A DNA stretch of 10,876 nt from Thermoplasmata archaeon. GTDB lineage: Archaea; Thermoplasmatota; Thermoplasmata; RBG-16-68-12. Below the pieces are notes generated by a model. It worked only from the letters and a program-made list of their open reading frames with translations, was not told the DNA's origin and ran no database searches. The first letter of the stretch is position 1; each line of letters starts with the position of its first letter. The position numbers were made by a program, and so were the translations under genes. The stretch is taken from positions 1 through 10,876 of the forward strand of contig JAJYKG010000054.1 of assembly GCA_021788795.1 (NCBI GenBank), given 5' to 3'. Shown here piece after piece: positions 1 to 5,130 of this stretch.

Positions 1-120
1 CTCCTTCCGAAAGGGAGCCGGGATGGGTACACAGGCTACTACTGGGAGGACATCGGACGACGAATCCTCGCGAACCTGGAGGATGTCCGCACCCTCCTGG
101 CGACCGACTACGGTCGATAG
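1..120 (+). CDS. C-terminal end of an unidentified protein (partial, cut by window start)
   Basis: An open frame runs from the first base to a TAG at 118-120 and gives 39 residues. The peptide looks protein-like, with a Gly-Tyr-Tyr-Trp-Glu-Asp stretch followed by an amphipathic helix (about residues 18-34, rich in Leu, Arg and Glu). No in-frame start codon lies inside the window, so the gene begins further left. Ten of its 39 codons end in A or T, which is more than in the genes further right. I do not recognise the family. The alternative is that this is non-coding and open by chance, which 39 codons in GC-rich DNA cannot exclude. Confidence 0.5.
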   Translation, partial: LLPKGSRDGYTGYYWEDIGRRILANLEDVRTLLATDYGR

Positions 121-229
121 CTGGAAGACGCCGCCGTCGGGTTGGTGACAACAAGGCCCAGATCTGGTTCAGCTTCGCCTCTCTGGCGCACCAAGTTCTT
201 GCACAGGGACACCCTACCCAAACCCAGCC

Positions 230-391
230 ATGGTCCGGACGCTCCAAGGACGGCCCGATATCTTCCTCTGCGAGGAGTGCGGCCTCGGCTATGCCGACGA
301 AGCCACGGCCCGAGAGTGCGAGGCGTTCTGCAAGACGCACAACGCCTGCTCCATTGAAATCACGCGAGCAGCGGTCTACCGCCCCCGGTAG
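230..391 (+). CDS. Small cysteine-rich putative zinc-binding protein (53 aa)
   Basis: ATG at 230 is the first start codon after an in-frame TGA at 146-148, and the frame ends with TAG at 389-391. The 53-residue product has C14-x2-C17-G, then C30-x3-C34, a His at 37 and C40, followed by S-I-E-I-T and a short basic tail. The order (aromatic/Leu, CEECG, a Tyr four residues on, an Ala-Arg-Glu-Cys helix, then Cys-x2-His) resembles small archaeal and candidate-phyla proteins of the YxCEECGxxY type, which I recall as conserved hypotheticals with a presumed metal site. The function is unknown; metal binding is inferred from the cysteines only. Ten of 53 codons end in A or T, unlike the nitrilase gene downstream. 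No TATA box or Shine-Dalgarno site stands out upstream. Confidence 0.7.
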   Translation: MVRTLQGRPDIFLCEECGLGYADEATARECEAFCKTHNACSIEITRAAVYRPR

Positions 392-561
392 CCGTGTCCG
401 CGGCGGCCGCCTCAGGCTGTCGGCGGGCCCTCACCACCCTCGGACGCCGGCGCCGTCGGCTTCGCGTGCCGGTGTCTCGCCCCTGCCATCTGCCGTGACC
501 TCCGAGGAGGTTGCCGGGGGCGCACTTCAGGATTGCTACGGTGTTTTCATCCCTAGGAATA
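392..561. other. Intergenic stretch with no recognisable gene
   Basis: I find no credible coding frame on either strand between the small cysteine-rich gene and the 3' end of tRNA-Glu. The frames that stay open give Arg/Pro/Ala-rich peptides typical of GC-rich non-coding DNA. A short inverted repeat (ACCTCC-GA-GGAGGT, near 499-512) is the only structure seen. No T-run marks a tRNA terminator. Confidence 0.5.
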
Positions 562-634
562 TGCTCCGGACGGGATTTGAACCCGTGTCAGAAGCTCGAG
601 AGGCTTCTATCCTTGGCCACTAGACTACCGGAGC
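562..634 (-). tRNA. tRNA-Glu (anticodon CTC)
   Basis: Read on the minus strand, a 7-bp acceptor stem forms between GCTCCGG (634-628) and CCGGAGC (569-563), followed by discriminator A at 562. The T arm is ACGGG-TTCAAAT-CCCGT. The anticodon arm is GAAGC-CTCTCGA-GCTTC, so positions 34-36 read CTC and decode GAG (Glu). The D region carries AGTGGCC. The length is 73 nt, with no intron and no encoded CCA; archaea commonly add CCA enzymatically. Its promoter overlaps the upstream region of the divergent zinc ribbon gene. Confidence 0.95.
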
Positions 635-661
635 GCGGAAGCGCGCTAAGGGCACGTGCGA

Positions 662-669
662 CATAAAGG
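662..669 (-). promoter_or_regulatory. TATA box of tRNA-Glu
   Basis: The minus strand reads CCTTTATG here, preceded by the purine-rich GGAAA that could act as a TFB-recognition element. Its centre is about 31 bases before the mature tRNA 5' end, the expected spacing for an archaeal promoter starting a few bases upstream of the tRNA. Confidence 0.6.
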
Positions 670-702
670 TTTCCGGGGAAGCGGCGGAGCCCTCGGCCGG
701 GG

Positions 703-713
703 CGAACCTTTTT
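703..713 (+). promoter_or_regulatory. TATA/BRE-like promoter of the zinc ribbon-nitrilase operon
   Basis: CGAA followed by CCTTTTT lies about 27-37 bases before the GTG at 740. This places the expected start of transcription at or just before the start codon, so the message is probably leaderless. It is the only A/T-rich patch between the tRNA promoter and the gene. Confidence 0.5.
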
Positions 714-739
714 CATCCTGCGGGCCCCTGGCCTCCGAC

Positions 740-1057
740 GTGAGGATCGTCTACTGCCACTCCTGCGGTGCCGTCTCCACGAACACGTTCGGCGAGAACG
801 ACGTGTGCACGAGTTGCGGGTCGCACGCGGAGCGGATGGACTACCACCGCCCGTGGCAGTACTGGGCGAGCAGCGCGATCCTCCTCGCCGCTGCCGTCGT
901 CTTTGTTTGGGCGCCCTTGGACGTGACCGCGCGCGCCGTAATCTTCATCGGCGTCCTCATCGTCTCCGTCATGCTGTCGAACTGGGGCATGCAGAATACC
1001 CGGCGCCGCGTGCTCGCGGAGGTCGCCCGGCGCAAGGCGGCGGAGGAGAAGGCGTGA
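740..1057 (+). CDS. Zinc ribbon protein with two transmembrane helices (105 aa)
   Basis: The product opens with a zinc ribbon, C6-x2-C9 and C23-x2-C26, then has two hydrophobic helices (about residues 41-60 and 64-82) and a basic, Arg/Lys/Ala/Glu-rich C-terminal helix. This suggests a small membrane protein with a metal-stabilised cytoplasmic knob. Such two-helix zinc ribbon proteins are common in archaea and have no assigned biochemical role. GTG at 740 is chosen over an in-frame ATG at 656 because the TATA-like box lies between the two, and the extra N-terminus from 656 is low-complexity Gly/Arg sequence. The stop TGA (1055-1057) overlaps the GTG of the nitrilase gene, so the two are almost certainly cotranscribed and translationally coupled. 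Confidence 0.8.
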   Translation: MRIVYCHSCGAVSTNTFGENDVCTSCGSHAERMDYHRPWQYWASSAILLAAAVVFVWAPLDVTARAVIFIGVLIVSVMLSNWGMQNTRRRVLAEVARRKAAEEKA

Positions 1058-1875
1058 GGGCCGCCCTCGCCCAGCTCGCTCCGGCCGTGGGCGACAAGGC
1101 GAAGAACCTGAGGAAGCTCGAGAAGGCCGTCGCGGGGAGCCGGGCGGACCTCGTCCTGGCGGGAGAGCTGTTCCTCACGGGCTACATGGCGCGGGACGCC
1201 TTCGCGCGGCTTGCGGAGCCCGTGGACGGGGCGGCGGTGAAGGCCGTCCGCAAGATGGCGGAGGAGCACGGCGCCCACATCGTCTTCGGCATGCCGGAGC
1301 GGGAGGCGGGGACGCGGCGCCTCTTCAACACGTCCGTGCTCGTGGCGCCGGACGGCCGCGTCGCGGCGTACCGCAAGGTGTACCCCGCGAACTTCGGCCC
1401 CTTCGAGGAGGGCTTGTACTTCGGCCGCGGGGACGCCCTCACCCTCGTGGACACGAAGCTCGGCAAGATCGGCCTGCTCATCTGCTACGACACCTTCTTC
1501 CCGGAACTCGCCAAGGCGTACGCGCTCCAGGGCGCGGACCTCCTCGCGATCATCTCCGCCTCGCCCGCCACGTCGAAGGCGTTCTTCGACCGCATCCTCC
1601 CGGCGCGGGCGATCGAGAACGCGCTCCCCGTGCTTTACGCGAACCTCGTGGGCACGGAGCTGAACGTCGTGTTCCAGGGCGGCACCCAGGCGATCGGCCC
1701 GCGGGGCGAGGACCTCGGGAAGGCGAAGGACTTCGTCGAGGACGTCGTCACCGCGGACGTCGATCTGCGCGACGTGAGGACCGCGAGGGCGTTCCGGCCC
1801 ACGCTGCGGGACACGCGGAAGGACATGTGGGAGGCCGTCGCGCCCCCCGTGCCGGTCCGCGAGGTCGGCCGGTAA
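1054..1875 (+). CDS. Nitrilase-superfamily carbon-nitrogen hydrolase (273 aa)
   Basis: The full catalytic triad of the carbon-nitrogen hydrolase superfamily is present: Glu38 in GELFLTGY, Lys108 in YRKVYP and Cys144 in LICYD, with the accessory Glu119 in the PFEEG segment. The family hydrolyses non-peptide C-N bonds (amides, N-carbamoyl groups, nitriles) through a cysteine thioester and folds as an alpha-beta-beta-alpha sandwich. The length of 273 residues is normal for a single-domain enzyme. There is no signal peptide, so it acts in the cytoplasm. The substrate cannot be read from the sequence; an amidase is more likely than a true nitrilase, since most archaeal members are amidases. The start GTG at 1054 overlaps the preceding stop as GTGA and begins right at the first beta strand; the frame is open further upstream, but that part overlaps the zinc ribbon gene. 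Confidence 0.93.
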   Translation: MRAALAQLAPAVGDKAKNLRKLEKAVAGSRADLVLAGELFLTGYMARDAFARLAEPVDGAAVKAVRKMAEEHGAHIVFGMPEREAGTRRLFNTSVLVAPDGRVAAYRKVYPANFGPFEEGLYFGRGDALTLVDTKLGKIGLLICYDTFFPELAKAYALQGADLLAIISASPATSKAFFDRILPARAIENALPVLYANLVGTELNVVFQGGTQAIGPRGEDLGKAKDFVEDVVTADVDLRDVRTARAFRPTLRDTRKDMWEAVAPPVPVREVGR

Positions 1876-1891
1876 TGGGTATCCCTACGCA

Positions 1892-1901
1892 CCTTTGATA
1901 T
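1892..1901 (+). promoter_or_regulatory. Probable TATA box of the 1917 gene
   Basis: CCTTTGATAT is the A/T-rich patch just before this gene. Its centre is only about 20 bases before the GTG at 1917, slightly short for a leaderless start, so either the true start codon or the promoter assignment may be a few codons off. Confidence 0.4.
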
Positions 1902-1916
1902 CCCTCCCGGCCGCTG

Positions 1917-3023
1917 GTGGCCCCTGGAGGGATTCCGACGAAAGCGCTCGCGTTCGTCCTCGTGCTCGTCGCGCTCCTGCTTCTGCCGATGCCGGCTTCG
2001 GCCACGCTCCCCGACCTCGTCACGCAGACGGTCCACTTCGACGTCGCGGGGGGCGACCTCATCGCGGGGGTCGCGGCCTTCCGCGCCTCCTGCGACCTCG
2101 TGGCCTCGGGGGAGCCGCTGGCCCTCCTCGACAACGAGACCGTGCGGACCACGGTGGCCGCGTCGCCCGGCCCGTGCGCGATGATCCTCATCCTCTTCGG
2201 CCAGGACGTCGGCATCCCGACGATCACCACGACGCCGATCGGCCGCAACTCCTACTACGTCCCCGGGCTCTCGCTGCCGACCCTCGGCCTCGGCGACGTG
2301 AGCCTCGACCTGCAGACGACGCTCAACTCGACCTCCGCGGTCTCCGATCCCGCGGTGGCCGCGATCGAGCCGGCGGCGTCTACCTGGACGGCGTGGGGAG
2401 CGCAACGCCTCGTCGTGCAGGGCGCCCACGGATACGGGAGCACGAAGGCCGCCTCCCTCGAGACCGCATTCACGTACGGCGTGTCGCTCGGCCTCACGAT
2501 CTACGTCGCGGGCGTGGCCGTCTACCAGGCCGGGCTCCGGGACTTCGGCGGCTACGCCGGCACGCCGGACCTGGCCACGACGGTCTCCGTCGACCCGCTG
2601 CCCCATCCCCTCCGACTCGGCCCCGCCCGGGACCTGACCTATCAGGGGGCGAGCCTGAACTGGACGGGGACCGTGGACGGCGACCTGGACCACCTGGAGC
2701 TGTGGGTCACGGACGGCACGGCGAACGTCTCGTACCGGATCACGGACCGCGTGAGGTCCTCGATGGCCGTCCCGCTGCGCGCGGAGACGACGTACCGCGC
2801 GTGGATCGTCCAAGTGGACCGGGGCGGCCAGGGAACCGCTTCGAACGTCATCACGTTCCGCACCCTCGCGGCACCGCCCCCGACGGACACGACCCCGACG
2901 ACGAACCCGCCGCCGTACACGGAGGCCCAGGCCAACGTCATCGTCGTCCTGACGTTCGCGGGGATCGCGGTCTTGGCGGCCCTCGTCGCCTACGGCTTCG
3001 GGAAGACGCGCGGGAAGACCTAG
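1917..3023 (+). CDS. Secreted, membrane-anchored protein with a fibronectin III-like domain (368 aa)
   Basis: An N-terminal signal peptide (Lys9, then a long Leu/Val/Ala core, likely cut after Ala-Ser-Ala at residue 29) leads into an extracellular region of about 190 residues that I do not recognise. A beta-rich domain resembling fibronectin type III follows (about 230-320, with LNWTGTVDGDLDHLELWV and TTYRAWIVQV strands), then a Pro/Thr-rich linker (about 319-336) and a single C-terminal transmembrane helix (about 340-361) with a basic cytoplasmic end. Four N-glycosylation sequons (NET, NST, NWT, NVS) fit surface exposure. The topology is that of a type I anchored surface protein. The start at GTG 1917 is uncertain; later in-frame GTG codons would cut into the signal peptide. 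The stop TAG overlaps the stop of the convergent membrane protein gene. Confidence 0.8.
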   Translation: MAPGGIPTKALAFVLVLVALLLLPMPASATLPDLVTQTVHFDVAGGDLIAGVAAFRASCDLVASGEPLALLDNETVRTTVAASPGPCAMILILFGQDVGIPTITTTPIGRNSYYVPGLSLPTLGLGDVSLDLQTTLNSTSAVSDPAVAAIEPAASTWTAWGAQRLVVQGAHGYGSTKAASLETAFTYGVSLGLTIYVAGVAVYQAGLRDFGGYAGTPDLATTVSVDPLPHPLRLGPARDLTYQGASLNWTGTVDGDLDHLELWVTDGTANVSYRITDRVRSSMAVPLRAETTYRAWIVQVDRGGQGTASNVITFRTLAAPPPTDTTPTTNPPPYTEAQANVIVVLTFAGIAVLAALVAYGFGKTRGKT

Positions 3024-3907
3024 ACCGGAGGATCGCGCGTCGCCGCGGCGTCCGCGCCCCCGCGGGCCGGGATCCGGGGCGGCGGGGGCGGCGGTGCGGG
3101 CCGAAGTCCCTGGAGCACGACCTCCAGGGACGACACGGTCTCGATCCCCTCCTTCGCGCACCACGCCTCGAGGCTCGGCAGCACGTCGGGCTCGATGACG
3201 AGCCGGTACACGGAGACCGCGACGAGGACCGCGGGGAACATCCGCGCGGCCCAGAGCCCCAGGATCACGAGCCCCTGCGTGTACGAGTCGCCCACCGCAT
3301 GCGCGGTGGTCACGAAGCTCACGAAGAGCGCGAGCGCGCCGAGCGGGCCGAGGAGGCCCTCGAAGAGGCTCGCCTCGCGGACGAGCTCGCCCTTCGCCGG
3401 GTTCACGAGGCGGAGGTCCATTGCGTCCACGAGCCAGGGGCCCGGCAGGAGGCTCGTGATGATTCCCGCGAGGAGCAGGAGCGGGACCGCGAACAGGCTG
3501 CGGCCGAACGTGGTCTGGTCCGCGCCGCTGAAGAAGTAGACGATCTCGGAGATCACGAGGAGGTCGATGGCGAGCGGGCTGAGGGCCCGGACCACCGTGT
3601 CGCGGAACCGCACCTGCCGCGGGGTGGGGTAGCGGACGTAGAAACCGGACCGGCCCAGGAAGGCCCGGTGGCCGCGGTGGGTGAGGCGCGCGAGCCCGCG
3701 CACGAGGGGCGGGACGAGCCACAGGATCACGGGGACGAGGGCGATGAGGAAGAAGTCGAGCGCCTCGCCCCGCAGGCCGACGAACCGGACGGTCGTCGGC
3801 ACGTACCGCGCGACGAGGGCGGGGAAGACCACGAGGAGGAGCCCGATGCAGAAGGCGAGGACGGCAAGGCAGCCGACGAGGTGGGTGGTCCGCGAGGGGC
3901 GAGCCAT
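3020..3907 (-). CDS. Six-helix integral membrane protein of unknown function (295 aa)
   Basis: Hydrophobic segments at about residues 10-33, 48-68, 108-127, 138-156, 185-205 and 210-237 predict six membrane helices, with the short basic N-terminus probably inside. A soluble C-terminal part (about 238-270) ends in a run of six prolines and a disordered Ala/Arg/Gly tail. Between helices 2 and 3 lies a basic loop (about 70-107). There is no recognisable transporter or enzyme motif. ATG at 3907 follows closely on 30 bases of non-coding DNA and gives an M-A-R-P start; the upstream extension of another frame is a shadow. The stop (TAG, read from 3022 to 3020) shares the palindrome CTAG with the stop of the convergent gene. 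No clear promoter is seen. Confidence 0.8.
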   Translation of the reverse strand: MARPSRTTHLVGCLAVLAFCIGLLLVVFPALVARYVPTTVRFVGLRGEALDFFLIALVPVILWLVPPLVRGLARLTHRGHRAFLGRSGFYVRYPTPRQVRFRDTVVRALSPLAIDLLVISEIVYFFSGADQTTFGRSLFAVPLLLLAGIITSLLPGPWLVDAMDLRLVNPAKGELVREASLFEGLLGPLGALALFVSFVTTAHAVGDSYTQGLVILGLWAARMFPAVLVAVSVYRLVIEPDVLPSLEAWCAKEGIETVSSLEVVLQGLRPAPPPPPPRIPARGGADAAATRDPPV

Positions 3908-3978
3908 GGCTTCCTTCCCGCGTCATCTCGGGGCGGGTATCTCAGGGTTTCGGGACCCGGTCCGCCGCGGGGCGGCAC

Positions 3979-3986
3979 GTTTTATC
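3979..3986 (+). promoter_or_regulatory. TATA box of the SWIM-like zinc protein gene
   Basis: GTTTTATC, centred near 3983, is about 28 bases before the ATG at 4011 in otherwise GC-rich DNA. This spacing predicts a leaderless transcript and favours 4011 over the out-of-frame ATG at 4000. Confidence 0.6.
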
Positions 3987-4010
3987 GCGTCGCGGGGCCA
4001 TGCCGCCGCC

Positions 4011-4655
4011 ATGGTCCGCGCCGTCAAGCCGACCCGCAAGCGCGACGGCCGCGCCGGGCCGCCCGAGGGCTATCCGAAGGACCCGGAGAAGTACGCGGAC
4101 CCGGCGAACTGGAAGTACCCCGTGCACACGCCGTTCCACGCGCGCGCCGCGCGGCGCTACTTCAACAAGGAGGGCAACCGCGCGAAGTACTCGCCCGAAG
4201 AACAGGCCTTCATCGACAAGCGCATCAACGAGGCCCTCGAGAAGTTCGGCGTCGCGGTCCAGGTGAAGGGCGGTGAGATCACGGAGGAGGCGGGCACGAT
4301 CCAGGCGGACGTGCCGATCAACAAGGACATCGACGCGATGAGCCTAGACGAGCTCCTGGGCGTCCTCCTCGGGACGAACCGGCTCGCGTCGGCGGAAGGC
4401 ATCAGCCCTTCCTTGGTGTCCGTGGACAAGGCGACCGCGACCCTCCTGTCCGGCACGGTGAAGGCATACTCCGTCCGCATCGACACGCAGGAGAAGCGAA
4501 TCGAGCACGACTGCGTCGACTTCCGCACGAACCGCGCGAAGGCGCGGCTCTTCTGCAAGCACCTGGGAGCCTTCCTGCTGCAGATCGACCACGCGCAGGC
4601 CGTGCGGCTCCTGCGCGAGCTGCTGCGGGAGCGGGACCACTGGACGTTCGAGTGA
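4011..4655 (+). CDS. Two-domain protein: DUF6582-like module plus SWIM-like zinc finger (214 aa)
   Basis: Residues 19-76 carry PEGYPKDPEKYADPANWKYP, then H-x3-A-x2-YFN and NRAKYSPEE before an amphipathic helix. This pattern is like a module (DUF6582-type) that I know mainly from phage structural or prohead proteins and some chromosomal hypotheticals. A linker with LDELLGVLLG follows. The C-terminal half (about 135-195) resembles a SWIM zinc finger: strands ending in KRIEHDC, then FCKH and a hydrophobic helix. The metal ligands would be His166, Cys168, Cys182 and His184, a CxCxnCxH pattern with His replacing the first Cys. SWIM domains bind DNA or proteins, so a nucleic-acid or chromatin role is possible but not shown. 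ATG 4011 is favoured by the TATA box, and the frame extending upstream crosses the promoter. A palindrome begins 11 bases after the stop. Confidence 0.85.
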   Translation: MVRAVKPTRKRDGRAGPPEGYPKDPEKYADPANWKYPVHTPFHARAARRYFNKEGNRAKYSPEEQAFIDKRINEALEKFGVAVQVKGGEITEEAGTIQADVPINKDIDAMSLDELLGVLLGTNRLASAEGISPSLVSVDKATATLLSGTVKAYSVRIDTQEKRIEHDCVDFRTNRAKARLFCKHLGAFLLQIDHAQAVRLLRELLRERDHWTFE

Positions 4656-4665
4656 GCGGCCGCCC

Positions 4666-4689
4666 CGTGGTCTAACATGTTAGACCACG
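4666..4689. repeat. Palindrome A (24 bp, perfect), flanking the 105-aa gene on the left
   Basis: This is a perfect inverted repeat centred between 4677 and 4678, with the core GGTCTAACATGTTAGACC and a further CGT/ACG on the arms. It starts 11 bases after the stop of the SWIM-like gene and ends 31 bases before the TATA box of the next gene. Eighteen bases (4669-4686) match palindrome B at 5083-5100 except for one position. It could be an operator for a dimeric regulator or a hairpin at the transcript end; no T-run follows it. Confidence 0.9.
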
Positions 4690-4720
4690 CGGGTACTTTC
4701 GCAGACCCCAGGGGAACGGC

Positions 4721-4728
4721 TATTATAT
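4721..4728 (+). promoter_or_regulatory. TATA box of the 105-aa gene
   Basis: TATTATAT is the strongest A/T patch in this region. Its centre is about 34 bases before ATG 4759 and 19 before ATG 4744, so transcription should start near 4750. That favours 4759 as the start codon. Confidence 0.65.
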
Positions 4729-4758
4729 GGCTGTGCATATGGCATGGCCGTGGTGGCC

Positions 4759-5076
4759 ATGACCACGCAAGGACCGAGCGTCCCCGAGCGGATCCTGCTT
4801 TCCTACGATGCCTCGGGGCAGTCGCGGGCGGCGGCCGCGGAGGTCTGCCGGATGATCTTCGGCCGCACCCGCACCGACCGCCACGGTCGCGTGCGCTCGG
4901 AGCCGGGGTTCATCCACCGCCCGGGGGTCGTGTGGGTGGGCCAGTCCGTCCTCGTGCTCCCGCCCCGCGACGCGGACGAGCTCGCGGCCCGTGTGCGGCG
5001 CCTCGGCGTCCGCGTGGCGATGGGGCCGGTGTCCGTGACGCGGGAGACCCTGGAGCGCTTCCGGCGGCCGCGCTGA
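4759..5076 (+). CDS. Conserved-looking small alpha/beta protein of unknown function (105 aa)
   Basis: I do not recognise this family. The visible pattern is a strand (RILLSYD), a Ser-Arg-Ala-rich helix ending VCRMIFG, a basic variable segment, a strand pair around GVVWVGQSVLVLPP, a helix (DADELAARVRRLG) and a last strand (VRVAMGPVSV), then a short helix with Arg-rich end. The alternating strand/helix order could form a small ferredoxin-like fold. No cysteine cluster, signal peptide or membrane segment is present, and there is only one Cys. ATG 4759 fits the TATA box; ATG 4744 in the same frame would add five residues. The gene stands alone between two matching palindromes and is convergent with the TPR gene, 54 bases away. 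Nucleic-acid binding is a guess from the basic segment. Confidence 0.75.
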   Translation: MTTQGPSVPERILLSYDASGQSRAAAAEVCRMIFGRTRTDRHGRVRSEPGFIHRPGVVWVGQSVLVLPPRDADELAARVRRLGVRVAMGPVSVTRETLERFRRPR

Positions 5077-5078
5077 GG

Positions 5079-5104
5079 GCGCGGTCTAACATGTTAGGCC
5101 GCGC
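5079..5104. repeat. Palindrome B (26 bp, one mismatch), flanking the 105-aa gene on the right
   Basis: The inverted repeat is centred between 5091 and 5092, with the same CTAACATGTTAG core as palindrome A, extended by GC-rich arms; the only unpaired position is 5085/5098 (T opposite G, a wobble pair in RNA). It begins 3 bases after the stop of the 105-aa gene and ends 26 bases before the stop of the convergent TPR gene. The two centres are 414 bp apart. It may be a shared 3'-end hairpin for both convergent genes or a protein-binding site. Confidence 0.88.
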
Positions 5105-5130
5105 GGCCGTGCGGCTTCCGAACCAATGGC

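Noticed and set aside
291..623. A 110-codon plus-strand frame ending inside tRNA-Glu, and a 71-codon frame at 142-357
   Set aside because: The peptides lack any domain pattern, the first runs through the tRNA gene, and both overlap the small cysteine-rich gene, which has the more convincing sequence.
1635..3926. A 763-codon minus-strand frame and a 793-codon plus-strand frame (1895-4276) across several genes
   Set aside because: Both give Arg/Pro/Gly-rich or Asp/Glu/Arg-rich low-complexity peptides and overlap genes with recognisable signal peptides, membrane helices and zinc motifs.
4157..4738. A 193-codon minus-strand frame over the SWIM-like gene
   Set aside because: It is a complement-strand shadow; it crosses palindrome A and the TATA box, and its peptide is Ser/Arg-rich without motifs.
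4759..5076. The 105-aa protein as a Cas2-like nuclease
   Set aside because: The strand-helix order is loosely similar, but no CRISPR repeats or other cas genes are nearby and the sequence similarity is too weak to claim.
4666..5104. Palindromes as the ends of an insertion sequence or MITE
   Set aside because: No transposase-like motif lies between them, no flanking target-site duplication is evident, and the elements are individually palindromic rather than inverted relative to one another. A cassette cannot be fully excluded.
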